A stretch of 64,000 bases of DNA from Arthrobacter sp. Soil763 (GCF_001428365.1 NZ_LMSH01000001.1:439685-503684); one strand, 5' to 3'. Positions 9,476-19,610 are shown, counted from the stretch's first letter. Notes: generated by a model from the letters alone, not told the origin. Program-made: numbers and translations.

Positions 9476-9541
9476 AGCGCGAACGTACACTTGAGGCCCT
9501 GGAATCCGCTGATTTCGGGGCCTCAAGTGTACGTTCGCGCT
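9476..9541. repeat. long intergenic palindrome after ppa (24-bp arms)
   Basis: Left arm 9476-9499 and right arm 9518-9541 are perfect 24-base reverse complements around an 18-base spacer. The arm begins AGCGCGAACGTACACTTGAG. It sits seven bases after the ppa stop, so it could terminate ppa, but only three T follow the right arm. It resembles two other long palindromes in this window (22938-22998, 61448-61506) in placement but not in sequence. Confidence 0.8.
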
Positions 9542-9581
9542 TTGCCAGCCGCGGGTCAGGAAAATGTGAAATCGTTGATCC

Positions 9582-10907
9582 GTGAATCCCGAACCAAGTT
9601 TTAGCCCGCCCTGCGGCCCGGTCACCGGATGGCGGGACGGCGACGTCGTGCGGGCCACCGGGATCCCGTACGCCACCGCCGCGAGGTTTCGGCCGCCGGC
9701 CCCGGCGCCAGACCGGACCGAGACCCTCGCAGCCACGTCACTTGCCCCCGCCTGCCCGCAGGCGCCGGTGCCGTTCCTCGACGACATCCTGGGCACCCGC
9801 TACGGGGAGCTTCCGGGCAGCGAGGACTGCCAGCGGCTCTCCATCACCCTGCCGGCGGGCCTGCGCGCGGACGAACGCGTCCCGGTCATGGTGTGGCTGC
9901 ACGGCGGCTCCTACACCTCCGGTTCCGGCGACCTGGCGATCTTCGACCCCAAGGCCCTGGTGAGCGAAAACCGCGTCATCGTGGTGTCCGTGACCTACCG
10001 GCTGGGCCTGTTCGGCTACCTGTCCACGGCCTCCGGCCGCCCGGCCAACCTTGGCCTGCTGGACCAGCTCGAGGCGTTCCGCTGGGTGCAGCGCAACATC
10101 GGCGCCTTCGGCGGCGACCCGGGACGGGTCACCGCGTTCGGGCAGTCCGCAGGCGGCGACGCCGTCGCCCACCTGATGGCGACGCCGGAGGCGCCCGCCC
10201 TGTTCCAACGGGCCATCATCCAGAGCGCACCTCTCGGCATCACCCGCGGCCGGGAGAAGATGAGCCGCGCCATGGGCGCCGCGGCGGAAGCCGTCACCGA
10301 GGACACCCCGGCGATGGAAGTGGTCGACGCCGAGGAGCGGGTCTCCCAGGCGGCCCGGAAGTTCGGCCTGATCGCGGCCATGCCGTTCGGCATCCAGTAC
10401 GGGCATGCGCCCCTGCCGCCGGAGTCCGGCATTGATGACGCCTGGGACGCCACCGCCCCCGGGATCGAGGTGCTGATCGGGCACACCTCGGAGGAGGCCC
10501 GGATGTTCCTGCCCCGCAACCGCGTCCTGAGCCGTGTGGCCGCGGTCCCGGTCCTCGGACCCGCCGTCGTCAGTGCCGTCAGCCGGGCGGTGACCGAGGC
10601 AGTGTACGGCCGGGCGGCCAGGCAGTTCGCGCGGCGCCACGTGAAGGCCGGCGGCCGGGCCCACAGCTACGTGCTCTCCTGGGCTGCGCCGGGAAACAGG
10701 TACGGCGCCGCGCACACCGTGGACCTGCCCCTGCTCTTCGGAGACGAGCGGACCTGGGCCGGGGCGGGGCTGCTGGACGGGGCCAGCTGGGAGGACATCA
10801 ACGTCCCCGGCAAGGCACTGCGCGCCCTCTGGGCCCGTTTCGCGTCCGGCGAGGGCCTCGACGACGACGGCGGGATCCCCGGCGCGCTCCGCTACCGCGG
10901 GGTCTGA
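9582..10907 (+). CDS. type B carboxylesterase/lipase
   Basis: 441 residues. An alpha/beta hydrolase of the carboxylesterase/cholinesterase family, which hydrolyses carboxylic esters; the substrate is unknown. Motifs: oxyanion HGGSYTSGSG (107-116), EDCQRLSITLP before it, the nucleophile elbow AFGQSAGGDAVAHL with Ser189, and GAAHTVDLPLLFG holding the likely catalytic His. It is shorter than the usual ~500 residues because the C-terminal part is reduced. No signal peptide is seen. The GTG start lacks a strong ribosome binding site. DUF429 follows after two bases, suggesting an operon. Confidence 0.88.
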   Translation: MNPEPSFSPPCGPVTGWRDGDVVRATGIPYATAARFRPPAPAPDRTETLAATSLAPACPQAPVPFLDDILGTRYGELPGSEDCQRLSITLPAGLRADERVPVMVWLHGGSYTSGSGDLAIFDPKALVSENRVIVVSVTYRLGLFGYLSTASGRPANLGLLDQLEAFRWVQRNIGAFGGDPGRVTAFGQSAGGDAVAHLMATPEAPALFQRAIIQSAPLGITRGREKMSRAMGAAAEAVTEDTPAMEVVDAEERVSQAARKFGLIAAMPFGIQYGHAPLPPESGIDDAWDATAPGIEVLIGHTSEEARMFLPRNRVLSRVAAVPVLGPAVVSAVSRAVTEAVYGRAARQFARRHVKAGGRAHSYVLSWAAPGNRYGAAHTVDLPLLFGDERTWAGAGLLDGASWEDINVPGKALRALWARFASGEGLDDDGGIPGALRYRGV

Positions 10908-10909
10908 GC

Positions 10910-11665
10910 ATGCGGACCCTCGGGGTGGACCTGGCCGCGGCCACGAAGAAGACCGCGACCGCCGTCGTCGAATGGGACAACGGATCCGCCCGCCTGGCGC
11001 AGCTGGAGCTCGGCGTCGACGACGCCGGGATCGTGCGCCTCTTCGGCAGCTGCGAGATGACCGGGATCGACTGCGCCGTGGGCTGGCCGGACGCGTTCCT
11101 GCCCTTCATCGCCGGCCACCTCGCCGGGGACGCGCACCCTGTGCTGGAGTACGACGGCCTCGAGGGCCGAAGGCTGCTCGCCTACCGGGACACCGACCGG
11201 TTCGTCACGGCCCGGACCGGGCTGATTCCGCTGAGCGTCTCGGCCGACCGGCTGGCCCACCCGGCCATGCGGTGCGCCGTCATCCAGGCCAAGATCGCCG
11301 CGGACTTCGGACCCCAGGCCAGGGACGGCAGCGGCCGGCTGGCGGAGGTCTACCCGGCGGCGTCGCTGAAGTCCTGGGGCCTGCCGGCCCGCGGCTACAA
11401 GGGCCGCGGCGGGACGGAAGCGCAGCGGCTGGGCGACCTCGTGGGCGCACTGCAGCAGGCGGCGCCCTGGCTGGACCTGGCCGGCCACGAGGACCGGCTG
11501 GCCGGAAGCGATGACCTGTTCGACGCCCTCATCGCGTCCCTGACCGCCCGCGCGGTGGCCCTTGGCCGGACCCTGCGCCCGGACGCGGGCCACGCCCGGG
11601 CCGCCCGCTCGGAGGGCTGGATCCACCTGCCCCTCGGCGGGCTGGCCGCACTTCCCGGCCGCTGA
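10910..11665 (+). CDS. DUF429 family protein (predicted RNase H-fold nuclease)
   Basis: 251 residues. DUF429 proteins are predicted RNase H-like nucleases of unknown biological role. Family landmarks: TLGVDLAA at the N-terminus (first acidic position), CAVGWPDAF near 50, LAEVYPAASLKSWG near 140, DALIASLTARAVALG near 205 and EGWIHLP near the end. The start is two bases after the carboxylesterase stop, so the two are co-transcribed and probably coupled. It converges with phosphoketolase, leaving 24 bases between the stops. Confidence 0.8.
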   Translation: MRTLGVDLAAATKKTATAVVEWDNGSARLAQLELGVDDAGIVRLFGSCEMTGIDCAVGWPDAFLPFIAGHLAGDAHPVLEYDGLEGRRLLAYRDTDRFVTARTGLIPLSVSADRLAHPAMRCAVIQAKIAADFGPQARDGSGRLAEVYPAASLKSWGLPARGYKGRGGTEAQRLGDLVGALQQAAPWLDLAGHEDRLAGSDDLFDALIASLTARAVALGRTLRPDAGHARAARSEGWIHLPLGGLAALPGR

Positions 11666-11689
11666 CCCCGCTGCCGCGAATCAGAACAG

Positions 11690-14146
11690 CTAGCCGGCTC
11701 CGAGGGTCCAGCCGCTGATTTCCTTCGCGTCCTCGCCGTACTCCCGGGTGTGGTTGTGCGCCCGGATTCGGCGGTCCTGCAGCGACTGGCGCAGCAGGGA
11801 GTGCCGCTCAGCCAGCCCCGGCACGCGGTCGATCGCGTCGATGGCGAGCTGGAACCGGTCGATCCCGTTGAGCATCGCCATGTCGAACGGCGTCGTGGTG
11901 GTGCCCTCTTCCTTGTAGCCGCGCACGTGCAGGCCCTCCTGGTTGGTACGGCGGTAGGCCAGCCGGTGGATCAGCGACGGGTAGCCGTGGTAGGCGAAAA
12001 TGATCGGTTTGTCGGCAGTGAAGATGCCGTCGAAGTCACGGGACGACAGGCCGTGCGGGTGTTCGGCCGCGTCCTGCAGCCGCATCAGGTCCACCACGTT
12101 CACCACCCGGATCTTCAGCCCGGGCGCCCCTTCCCTGAGCAGTTCGGCCGCCGCCACGGTCTCCACCGTGGGCACGTCGCCCGCGCACGCCAGGACGACG
12201 TCGGGCTCCTCGCCGGGGACCTCGGAGCCGGCGAATTCCCAGATCCCCAGGCCCCGCCGGCAGTGGTGCGCCGCCTCCGCCGGTCCCAGCCAGGTGGGCG
12301 AGGGCTGTTTACCGCTGACGACGATGTTGACGTAGTCCCGGGAGCCCAGGCAGTGCTCCATGACCGAGAGCAGGGTGTTCGCATCCGGCGGCAGGTAGAC
12401 CCGGATGACCTCGGCCTTCTTGTTCACGGCATGGTCGATGAAGCCTGGGTCCTGGTGCGAGAAGCCGTTGTGGTCCTGCTGCCAGACGTGCGAGGAGAGC
12501 ACGTAGTTCAGCGACGCGACAGGCTGGCGCCACGGCAGTTCGCGGTGCACCTTGAGCCACTTGGCGTGCTGGTTGAACATCGAATCGACGATGTGGATGA
12601 AGGCTTCGTAGCAGCTGAAAACCCCGTGCCGGCCGGTCAGCAGGTAGCCCTCCAGCCAGCCCTGACAGAGGTGTTCGCTGAGCACTTCCATGACGCGGCC
12701 GGCGCGGGCGAGGTGCTCGTCGACCTGCTCGATCCGGTACTGCCAGACCTTGTCGGTGACCTCGTAAACGTCCTGCAGCCGGTTCGACGCCGTCTCGTCC
12801 GGGCCGAAAAGGCGGAAAGTCTCGGGGTTGAGCGCTATCACGTCCCGCAGCCAGCCGCCGAGGGTGACCATGGCGCTGACCCGTTCCCGGCCGGGTTCGG
12901 CGACGGCGACGGCGTGGTCGGCGTAGCGCGGGAGCCGCAGGTCGCGCAGCAGGACGCCGCCGTTGGCGTGCGGGGTGGCGCTCATCCGCAGGTCCCCGTC
13001 GGGGGCGTTGGCGGCGACGTCGGACCGGAGCCGGCCGCTGTCGTCGAAGAGCTCAGCCGGGCGGTAGGACTCAAGCCAGCGGCCCAGTTGCGCCAGGTGC
13101 TCGGGGTTGGTCCGCACCTCCGCGAGGGGCACCTGGTGGCTGCGCCAGGTGCCTTCGACCTGCAGGCCGTCGACGGTCTGCGGACCCGTCCAGCCCTTCG
13201 GCGAACGGAGCACGATCATCGGCCACGCCGCGGCGGGCGCGTCCCCGTCGGTCCCGTCACCGGCTGGCGTGGCGGCCCGGTGGGCCGCCTGGATGGCGCG
13301 GATGTCCGCCAGGCACTGGTCGAGGACGGCGGCGAAGTCCCGGTGGGCCGCCGCGGTGTCTTCCGGGTCGGCGACGGTCACGAAGTACGGCGTGTGCCCG
13401 TAGCCGCGCAGCAGCTGCTCCAGCTGGGCTTCGGGCATGCGCGCCAGGATGGTGGGGTTGGCGATCTTGTAGCCGTTCAGGTGCAGGATCGGCAGCACGG
13501 CGCCGTCCGCGGCGGGATCTAGGAAGTTGTGCGAGTGCCAGCTCGCCGCCAGCGGTCCGGTCTCCGCTTCGCCGTCGCCGATGACGACGGCGGTGACCAG
13601 CTGCGGGTTGTCGAACACGGTGCCGTAGGCGTGCGCCAGCGAGTAGCCGAGTTCACCGCCCTCGTTGATGGACCCCGGGGTCTCGGGGGCGGCATGGCTG
13701 GGGATGCCGCCGGGGTAGGAGAACTGGCGGAACAACGCGGAAAGGCCGTCGGCGTCAGGGCCGACGTTGCTGTAGATCTCCGAATAGGTTCCCTCGAGCC
13801 AGGCGTTGGCCACCACCGCGGGACCGCCGTGGCCGGGGCCGGCGACGAACAGCATCTCCTGCGAATCCCGGCGGATCACCCGGTTCAGGTGGGAGTAGAT
13901 GAAGTTCAGCCCCGGCGTGGTGCCCCAGTGGCCCAGCAGCCGGGACTTGGTGTCCTCGGCCCGTAGCGGTTCGCGCAGCAGCGGGTTGTCGCGGAGGTAG
14001 ATCTGGCCCACGGACAGGTAGTTCGCGGCCCGCCACCACCGGTCCACCAGGTCGAGCTCGGACGCGCCCGCAGGCTCCGCGGCACTCCGCGGTTCGGTGG
14101 CCGTGCCTGCCGTCCGGTCCGTACCCTGTTCCAACCCATCAGCCAT
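11690..14146 (-). CDS. xfp: phosphoketolase (xylulose-5-phosphate/fructose-6-phosphate)
   Basis: 818 residues. A thiamine-diphosphate enzyme that splits xylulose-5-P (and/or fructose-6-P) with phosphate into acetyl-phosphate and a shorter sugar phosphate. Recognised by [17 protein letters not shown] (ThDP/Mg region), [10 protein letters not shown] near the N-terminus, [10 protein letters not shown] and [17 protein letters not shown] toward the C-terminus. Length fits the family. The ATG at 14146 (MADGLEQ) is preferred to an in-frame start 19 codons upstream because the domain starts later and GGAGC lies upstream. No acetate kinase or phosphotransacetylase is adjacent. It is monocistronic here. 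Confidence 0.95.
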   Translation of the reverse strand: MADGLEQGTDRTAGTATEPRSAAEPAGASELDLVDRWWRAANYLSVGQIYLRDNPLLREPLRAEDTKSRLLGHWGTTPGLNFIYSHLNRVIRRDSQEMLFVAGPGHGGPAVVANAWLEGTYSEIYSNVGPDADGLSALFRQFSYPGGIPSHAAPETPGSINEGGELGYSLAHAYGTVFDNPQLVTAVVIGDGEAETGPLAASWHSHNFLDPAADGAVLPILHLNGYKIANPTILARMPEAQLEQLLRGYGHTPYFVTVADPEDTAAAHRDFAAVLDQCLADIRAIQAAHRAATPAGDGTDGDAPAAAWPMIVLRSPKGWTGPQTVDGLQVEGTWRSHQVPLAEVRTNPEHLAQLGRWLESYRPAELFDDSGRLRSDVAANAPDGDLRMSATPHANGGVLLRDLRLPRYADHAVAVAEPGRERVSAMVTLGGWLRDVIALNPETFRLFGPDETASNRLQDVYEVTDKVWQYRIEQVDEHLARAGRVMEVLSEHLCQGWLEGYLLTGRHGVFSCYEAFIHIVDSMFNQHAKWLKVHRELPWRQPVASLNYVLSSHVWQQDHNGFSHQDPGFIDHAVNKKAEVIRVYLPPDANTLLSVMEHCLGSRDYVNIVVSGKQPSPTWLGPAEAAHHCRRGLGIWEFAGSEVPGEEPDVVLACAGDVPTVETVAAAELLREGAPGLKIRVVNVVDLMRLQDAAEHPHGLSSRDFDGIFTADKPIIFAYHGYPSLIHRLAYRRTNQEGLHVRGYKEEGTTTTPFDMAMLNGIDRFQLAIDAIDRVPGLAERHSLLRQSLQDRRIRAHNHTREYGEDAKEISGWTLGAG

Positions 14147-14291
14147 GAAGGTGCTCCGCCCGGTCTGTGCCGCCGTCGGCAGCGTCAACCTCCATCGCAA
14201 CATCTGCCGGGGTCCCGGGACAAGCCCGCCGCGCCTACAGGCGCCCCGGAGGCGGCCGGCGTCGGCGCGGTTTCTCGCCCGGAGCCCGCAC

Positions 14292-14319
14292 TTGCCCTGC
14301 GTTTACAAGGCGGTAGTGT
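14292..14319 (+). promoter_or_regulatory. promoter of the SatD-like gene
   Basis: TTGCCC (14292-14297), a 16-base spacer and TAGTGT (14314-14319). The start codon follows ten bases later, giving a leader of only a few bases. The nearby GTG at 14318 overlaps the -10 box, so the ATG at 14330 is the likelier start. Confidence 0.5.
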
Positions 14320-14329
14320 GGCATCCAGT

Positions 14330-14929
14330 ATGTTCACGCTGACCATCAACCAAACCGACAGCCGGCGCGACGGCGACCGTGTGCCGCAGCTCCTCAAGGA
14401 CCTGCGGCACATTCCTGCGCGCCTGGACTTCGACCGCTCGGTCGAAGACGAGGTCCAAGGCATCGTGGACTGCCCGCGCCAGGCGGTGGACGCGGCCCTG
14501 ATCGCGCTGCGGAGCGGGGCCTGGTACGTCGGGATCGGCGTCGGCCCGGTGAACGAGCCGCTGCCCAACCAGATCAAGGACGCTTCCGGCCACGGCCTGG
14601 TGTATGCCCGGCGTGCCGTGGACCGGCTGCGCAACAGCAAGGAGCGGATCCCGGTGGCGGTGGAGGGCCCGTTCTCTGACCTGGCCGCGGAGGCGGAGGC
14701 CGTCCTGCGGCTGCTGGGTCACATCGTGCACGACCGAAGCGCGGCCGAGTGGCGTGTGCTGGACCTGCTCACCCCCGGGGTCCGCGGGCAGCAGAAAGCC
14801 GTGGCCGCGGAACTCGGCATCACCACCCAGGCGGTCAGCAAGGCCGTCGCCCGGGCCCAATGGAACGAGGAGCACGCGGCGCGGCCGGCCGCGGCAAGGC
14901 TGCTGGCCCTGATCCTCGAGGTCCGCTAG
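14330..14929 (+). CDS. SatD-like protein with C-terminal helix-turn-helix
   Basis: 199 residues. The N-terminal two thirds resemble the SatD family: SVEDEVQGI, then GAWYVGIGVGPV and ASGHGLVYARRAVDRLR, a nucleotide-cyclase-like layout of GDEfQG, GiG and hAR motifs. The C-terminus holds a helix-turn-helix-like segment, AVAAELGITTQAVSKAVARA (about 160-179). Its function is unknown; a DNA-binding sensor is a guess. It converges with and overlaps the HAD gene by four bases. The family assignment is from motif memory and only moderately sure. Confidence 0.6.
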   Translation: MFTLTINQTDSRRDGDRVPQLLKDLRHIPARLDFDRSVEDEVQGIVDCPRQAVDAALIALRSGAWYVGIGVGPVNEPLPNQIKDASGHGLVYARRAVDRLRNSKERIPVAVEGPFSDLAAEAEAVLRLLGHIVHDRSAAEWRVLDLLTPGVRGQQKAVAAELGITTQAVSKAVARAQWNEEHAARPAAARLLALILEVR

Positions 14930-15774
14930 CGCAGGATGCTGCGCAGCACGTGCGCGGCGCCGTCGTCGAACACCGAGTGGGTGACCTCGTCGGCGGCGGC
15001 GATCACCTCGGCCGGCGCCTGTCCCATGGCGACGCCGCGGCGGGCCCAGGTGAGCATCTCGATGTCGTTGCGGCCGTCGCCGACCGCCACCGTGCGGTGC
15101 GCCTCGATGCTGAGCCGCCCGCGCAGCTGTTCGAGGGCGCTGGCCTTGGTGACGCCAGCGGCGGCGATGTCCAGCCAGGCTGTCCAGCCCACCGAATAGG
15201 TCACGCCGGCGAGGCCGACGTGCCGGATGGCGGCGTTGAACTCCTCCGGGGTGTTGTCCGAGCTGAAGACGACTACGCGCACGGCGGTGGCCTCCAGCAT
15301 GGTCTGGAAGTCGACGCCGATCGCCTCGACGCCGAAGCTGGCATCCTGGAAGCGTTCGGTGGACAGGAAGTTGCCGTCCTCGTCCTCCAGCGCGTACTTC
15401 GCCGCGGGCAGGCGCTTGCGCAGGGCCCGCAGCGCGGGGCCGGGATCGAAGGTGGCCTTGTGCAGCACCTGGTAGCCGTCGGCGAGGCCGGAATCAATGC
15501 GCAGGGTCACGCCGCCGTTGGAGCACACGGCGTAGCCGTTTTCGATGCCGATGTGCTCGATGATGGGCAGCGTCGCGTTGAGCGAGCGGCCGGTCGCAAT
15601 CATCACCTCGTGCCCGGCGGCCACGACCGCCTGGGCGGCCTCCCGCACGGGAACGGACATGTGCCCGTCGTGGTCGACGAGGGTACCGTCGACGTCCAGG
15701 GCGATCATCATTTTTTCGTTTGCACTTCGCTGGTCATCGTTGCCAGCGACTGAGGCTTCAGTCAATGTAGTCAT
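14926..15774 (-). CDS. HAD-superfamily phosphatase (Cof/IIB type)
   Basis: 282 residues. A haloacid-dehalogenase phosphatase acting on small phosphorylated metabolites. Motif I is MIALDVDGTLVDHDG (near residues 22-36), motif II ATGRSL, the KASALEQL lysine motif III, and motif IV VAVGDGRNDIEML. The large C2 cap between them makes it the Cof-like IIB class. The ATG at 15774 is used; a start upstream is open and a later ATG directly before the HAD core is also possible. It lies downstream of serS by 92 bases on the same strand. Confidence 0.85.
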   Translation of the reverse strand: MTTLTEASVAGNDDQRSANEKMMIALDVDGTLVDHDGHMSVPVREAAQAVVAAGHEVMIATGRSLNATLPIIEHIGIENGYAVCSNGGVTLRIDSGLADGYQVLHKATFDPGPALRALRKRLPAAKYALEDEDGNFLSTERFQDASFGVEAIGVDFQTMLEATAVRVVVFSSDNTPEEFNAAIRHVGLAGVTYSVGWTAWLDIAAAGVTKASALEQLRGRLSIEAHRTVAVGDGRNDIEMLTWARRGVAMGQAPAEVIAAADEVTHSVFDDGAAHVLRSILR

Positions 15775-15866
15775 CCCACAAGTAGAGCAGACACCGCCGA
15801 CAGCTGCTAGGACGCGCGCCACAGCGCGGTATGAAGCTCCGGTGAACAGCTGCCGGCGGCGGGTGG

Positions 15867-17147
15867 TTAGAGAACGGGCAGGACGGTCATCCCGCCGAGG
15901 TACTTCTGCAGCGCCGCCGGGACGTTGACCGAACCGTCGGCGTTCTGGTGGTGCTCCAGGAGAGCCACGATCCAGCGGGTCGTGGCCAGGGTGCCGTTGA
16001 GCGTCGCAACTGCGCGGGTGCCCTTCGGTGCGCCGTCCTCGGCCACCACGCGTTCGCGGATGTTGAGCCGGCGGGCCTGGAAGGTGGTGCAGTTGGACGT
16101 GGAGGTCAGCTCACGGTAGGCGCCCTGGGTGGGAACCCAGGCCTCGCAGTCGAACTTCCGCGCCGCCGAGGTGCCAAGGTCCCCAGCAGCGGTGTCGATG
16201 ACCCGGTAGGGAAGCTCGCACTTGGCCAGCATCTCCTCTTCCCAGGCCAGCAGGCGGGCGTGCTCGGCGGCAGCTTCCTCGACCGTGGTGTAGATGAACA
16301 TCTCGACCTTGTTGAACTGGTGCACGCGGATGATCCCGCGGGTGTCCTTGCCGTGCGAGCCGGCCTCGCGGCGGTAGCAGGAGCTCTGGCCGGCGTAGCG
16401 GACCGGTCCGGCGCTCAGGTCCAGGATTTCGTCGGCGTGATAGCCGGCAAGTGCCACCTCGGAGGTGCCCACAAGGTACAGGTCATCTTCGGCCAGGCGG
16501 TAGATCTCGGCGTCGTGCTTGACGTCGAAACCGGTGCCCTGCATGGTTTCCGGGCGGACCAGCGTCGGCGTGATCATCGGGATGAAGCCGGCGTCGATGG
16601 CCTGGTCCATGGCCATCTGCAGCAGCGCCATCTCCAGCCGGGCGCCCACGCCGCGCAGGAAGTAGAAGCGCGAGCCGGAGACCTTGGCGCCGCGTTCCAT
16701 GTCGATCGCGCCGATCAGCTCGCCGATCTCCAGGTGGTCCCTGGGCTCGAAGTCGGGGAACTCGCGGGGCGCCCCCACCGTCTTAAGCACGACGTAGTCG
16801 TCCTCGCCGCCCGCCGGCACGCCTTCTTCGACCAGGTTGGGGATGCCGCGCAGCAGTTCCTCCTGGGCCGCCTGGGCGACGTCGGCCTCGGCGGAGGCCT
16901 CCTTCACGGACGCGGCAAGGACCTTGACCTCGGCGAGCAGGGCCTGCTTTTCCTCGCCCTTGGCCTGCGCGACCTTCTTGCCGAAAGCGTTCTGCTCCGC
17001 GCGCAGGTTTTCGTAGCGGATCAGGGCCGCACGCCGGGACGCGTCCGCGGCGATGATCGCGTCCACCACGGATTCGTCGGCGCCGCGGGCGCGCTGGCTG
17101 GCACGGAACTTGTCCGGATTTTCGCTGAGGTCTTTTACGTCGATCAC
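15867..17147 (-). CDS. serS: seryl-tRNA synthetase
   Basis: 426 residues. A class II aminoacyl-tRNA synthetase that charges tRNA-Ser. The N-terminal coiled-coil arm (about 30-100, [20 protein letters not shown] onward) is followed by the catalytic core. Motif 2 is seen in [20 protein letters not shown] and motif 3 in [15 protein letters not shown]. The start is taken at GTG 17147 because [15 protein letters not shown] is the standard N-terminus; the open frame runs 67 codons further without support. No Shine-Dalgarno is present, but TACCCT lies six bases upstream, so the mRNA is probably leaderless. Confidence 0.96.
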   Translation of the reverse strand: MIDVKDLSENPDKFRASQRARGADESVVDAIIAADASRRAALIRYENLRAEQNAFGKKVAQAKGEEKQALLAEVKVLAASVKEASAEADVAQAAQEELLRGIPNLVEEGVPAGGEDDYVVLKTVGAPREFPDFEPRDHLEIGELIGAIDMERGAKVSGSRFYFLRGVGARLEMALLQMAMDQAIDAGFIPMITPTLVRPETMQGTGFDVKHDAEIYRLAEDDLYLVGTSEVALAGYHADEILDLSAGPVRYAGQSSCYRREAGSHGKDTRGIIRVHQFNKVEMFIYTTVEEAAAEHARLLAWEEEMLAKCELPYRVIDTAAGDLGTSAARKFDCEAWVPTQGAYRELTSTSNCTTFQARRLNIRERVVAEDGAPKGTRAVATLNGTLATTRWIVALLEHHQNADGSVNVPAALQKYLGGMTVLPVL

Positions 17148-17153
17148 CTGATA

Positions 17154-17159
17154 AGGGTA
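17154..17159 (-). promoter_or_regulatory. candidate -10 box (TACCCT) for leaderless serS mRNA
   Basis: TACCCT on the minus strand with exactly six bases to the GTG start. It shares the 78-base divergent gap with the diacylglycerol-kinase-like gene, which has its own TAGTGT nine bases before its ATG. Confidence 0.5.
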
Positions 17160-17225
17160 TCGAATCCGGGGGCCGCCCTCCGGCAGTCCTGCCGCGTCCC
17201 GCCTGCGGGATAGTGTTGGACCAAC

Positions 17226-18323
17226 ATGAGCGACTGGCTGCTGTACCTCGTCATCGCTGGAGTCCTGGTTTTTGCCCTCTCCAGCTGGTGGGGTGTGCGC
17301 CGGTTGAAGGCCCGCCACATGCGCAGCGCCGTCTGGGAAGAGACGCACAACCCCGGGCTGGCCAAGCAGCGGGTCGCGGTGGTGCTGAACCCGATCAAGT
17401 CACGGTCCGCCGAGGCGCGCGCGCTGGTCGAGAGCGCCTGCCTCGCGGCCGGCTGGGAGGCGCCGCGCTTTTTCGAGACGACGGCTGAGGACCCCGGTTT
17501 TTCCCAGGCCCGCGCGGCGGTGGAGTACGGCGCCGACGTCGTCCTGGTGGGCGGCGGCGACGGTACGGTGCGGGTGGTGGCCGACGTCCTGGCGCACACG
17601 GACACGGCCATGGGACTGCTTCCATTGGGCACGGGGAACCTGCTGGCCCGCAACGTCCACCTCGACATCGGGGACCTGCACGGCTGCGTGGAAATCGCAC
17701 TGTTCGGTCACCAGCGCTTCATCGACACCGCCCGCATGACGGTGGAGAACACCCGCACCGGCCAGAGCGCGGAGCACGCCTTCCTGGTGATCGCCGGCAT
17801 CGGCATGGACGCCGAGGTGGTCAGCGACACCAATGACGGGCTCAAGAAAGCCGTGGGCTGGCTGGCCTACACCGAAGCCGGCGTCCGGCACCTGCCCGGC
17901 CGGCGCAAACGGGTCTCCATCGCGCTGGACGACCAGCCGGAACAGACCCGGAAGATCCGCAGCGTCTTGTTCGCCAACTGCGGCCTGATCCCCGGCGGCA
18001 TCGATTTTATCCCGCAGGCCATGATCGACGACGGCATGCTGGATGTGGTGGTGATGAGCCCGCGCAGCGCGATCGGCTGGCTGGCGATGTACTGGAAGAT
18101 TGTGCTCAAACACAAGCGGAACCTGCCCGTGATGACGTATTACCGTTCCCGCAAGATCGTGATCAAGTGCGCCGAACCCATGCCGACCCAGATCGACGGT
18201 GACCCGTCGGGCGAAGCGACGACGGTCACCGTCCGGGTGGCCCCGCGGTCCCTCCTGGTCAGGGTGAAGGAAGACTCCGCACGCGTTGACGCTGCGCGGG
18301 CCGGCGGGGCCACCGGCGCCTAG
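17226..18323 (+). CDS. diacylglycerol kinase family lipid kinase
   Basis: 365 residues. It belongs to the DAGK catalytic-domain family (lipid kinases such as YegS/DgkB/sphingosine-kinase-like). An N-terminal membrane helix ([20 protein letters not shown], about 4-23) precedes the nucleotide-binding region with VVLNPIK and [17 protein letters not shown] (GGDGT, about 101-105). [12 protein letters not shown] and [20 protein letters not shown] are further family landmarks. The lipid substrate cannot be told. TAGTGT at 17211-17216 may be its -10 box, nine bases before the ATG. It converges with a small gene, overlapping by four bases. Confidence 0.88.
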   Translation: MSDWLLYLVIAGVLVFALSSWWGVRRLKARHMRSAVWEETHNPGLAKQRVAVVLNPIKSRSAEARALVESACLAAGWEAPRFFETTAEDPGFSQARAAVEYGADVVLVGGGDGTVRVVADVLAHTDTAMGLLPLGTGNLLARNVHLDIGDLHGCVEIALFGHQRFIDTARMTVENTRTGQSAEHAFLVIAGIGMDAEVVSDTNDGLKKAVGWLAYTEAGVRHLPGRRKRVSIALDDQPEQTRKIRSVLFANCGLIPGGIDFIPQAMIDDGMLDVVVMSPRSAIGWLAMYWKIVLKHKRNLPVMTYYRSRKIVIKCAEPMPTQIDGDPSGEATTVTVRVAPRSLLVRVKEDSARVDAARAGGATGA

Positions 18324-18535
18324 CTGGCTTCCTTCTTGGCTTCTTCTGCCTTCTTGGCGTCCGCCGCGGCCTTGGCGGCGCGGGCTTCCGATTGCTCGCG
18401 GATCATCGCCTGCTCCTCCTCGAAGCGCAGGCGGTCCGCACGGTCGGCGTCGTCGCCGTCCCAGTCCTGGTTCTCAGCGGTCGGCTTGGGATTCACAATC
18501 ATTCCCTGGCCGTCATTCTCCGTGCTGTCTGACAT
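18320..18535 (-). CDS. small charged hypothetical protein
   Basis: 71 residues, not assigned to a known function. The first 35 residues are Asp/Asn-rich. The C-terminal half is a strongly predicted charged helix, with runs of Ala/Lys/Glu (ARAAKAAADAKKAEEAKKEA). No Cys, no membrane segment. A strong ribosome binding site (GGAGGGAGC) about six bases before the ATG supports translation. It follows pheA on the same strand, 94 bases downstream of its stop. Confidence 0.65.
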   Translation of the reverse strand: MSDSTENDGQGMIVNPKPTAENQDWDGDDADRADRLRFEEEQAMIREQSEARAAKAAADAKKAEEAKKEAS

Positions 18536-18629
18536 CGACCTGCTCCCTCCGGTAGAGGACTACCCCAATATGGATCAGGCAAGCATACGCCTGAATCCAC
18601 GGGGCGGAAGTGCAGGATGTGGCGTGTGC

Positions 18630-19610
18630 CTACGCTGTGGGCGAAGCCTCGGGCTTGTAGTCCTGGACCACGGATGCCCCCGAGAGTATGTCCTGGACCC
18701 AGGCATGCGCGGCGCGGAATGCCTGGTCGGAGGTATGCGGGGCCACGGAGGTCCGCTGACCGTCGGCCCGGCCGTAGGAGCCGAGGAACCGGGTAGCGGG
18801 GCTGATCCGGTGCAGTCCGGCGAGGGCGTCGGCAACCCGGGCGTCCCCGACGTGCCCGTCGGCGTCGATGCTGAAGAAGTAGTGGCCCAGGTACTGCCCG
18901 GTGGGCCGGGATTCGATCCGGCTCAGGTTCACGCCGCGGGTGGCGAACTGGTCCAGGATTTCCATCAGTGCGCCGGGGCGGTCCTCCGGCAGCGGCACCA
19001 CGACCGTGGTCTTGTCCGCGCCGGTCGGTTCCGGCAGTTCACCGGGTCGCCCGACGAGAACGAAGCGGGTCACGGCTCCCGGGTTGTCGCCGATGTTTTC
19101 AGCCAGCACGGCCAGGCCGTCCTGCTCGGTGGCGACGATCGGTGCGCAGATGGCGGCGTCGTAGTGCGGTTCCGGCTCCAGCAGGCCGAGTGCCGCAGCC
19201 GCGGTCGAGGAACCCGGGATATATTCCGCATTCGGAATATGCTGGTCCACCCAGAGGCGGCACTGCGCCCAGGCGTGGCCGTGGGTCGAGATCCGGCGGA
19301 TGTCCTCAATCCGGACCCCGGGCCGGGCGACCAGCACGAAGCTGATGGGCACCAGGGCCTCGCGCAGGATCCGCAGCTCCGGACCGGTAGCGATCGCGTC
19401 GAGGGTCGCCGTCACCCCGCCCTCCACCGAATTCTCGATCGGGACCATGGCGGCATCGGCCGAGCCGTCGCGGACCTTCTCCAGGGCCGTGTTGACGTTC
19501 GAAGCGGGGACGCGCGTGGCGTCCCGGGCGCCGGGCACCTGCATCAGGGCGGCCTCGGTGAAGGTGCCTTCGGGGCCGAGGAAGGTGTAGGTGACAGGTG
19601 AGGCGGGCAT
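18630..19610 (-). CDS. pheA: prephenate dehydratase
   Basis: 326 residues. It converts prephenate to phenylpyruvate in phenylalanine synthesis. The catalytic domain has YTFLGPEGTFTEAAL at the N-terminus, VPIENSVEGGVTATLDAI and TRFVLVGR. The C-terminal ACT domain, which binds phenylalanine for feedback inhibition, carries VNLSRIESRPTG (ESRP motif). A monofunctional actinobacterial type with no chorismate mutase domain. AAGGAAC precedes the ATG. The rhodanese gene lies 15 bases upstream on the same strand, so the two are likely co-transcribed. Confidence 0.96.
   Translation of the reverse strand: MPASPVTYTFLGPEGTFTEAALMQVPGARDATRVPASNVNTALEKVRDGSADAAMVPIENSVEGGVTATLDAIATGPELRILREALVPISFVLVARPGVRIEDIRRISTHGHAWAQCRLWVDQHIPNAEYIPGSSTAAAALGLLEPEPHYDAAICAPIVATEQDGLAVLAENIGDNPGAVTRFVLVGRPGELPEPTGADKTTVVVPLPEDRPGALMEILDQFATRGVNLSRIESRPTGQYLGHYFFSIDADGHVGDARVADALAGLHRISPATRFLGSYGRADGQRTSVAPHTSDQAFRAAHAWVQDILSGASVVQDYKPEASPTA

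Noticed and set aside
11690-14146. A phosphoketolase-acetate kinase operon
   Set aside because: No ackA or pta gene lies on either side; neighbours are on the other strand.
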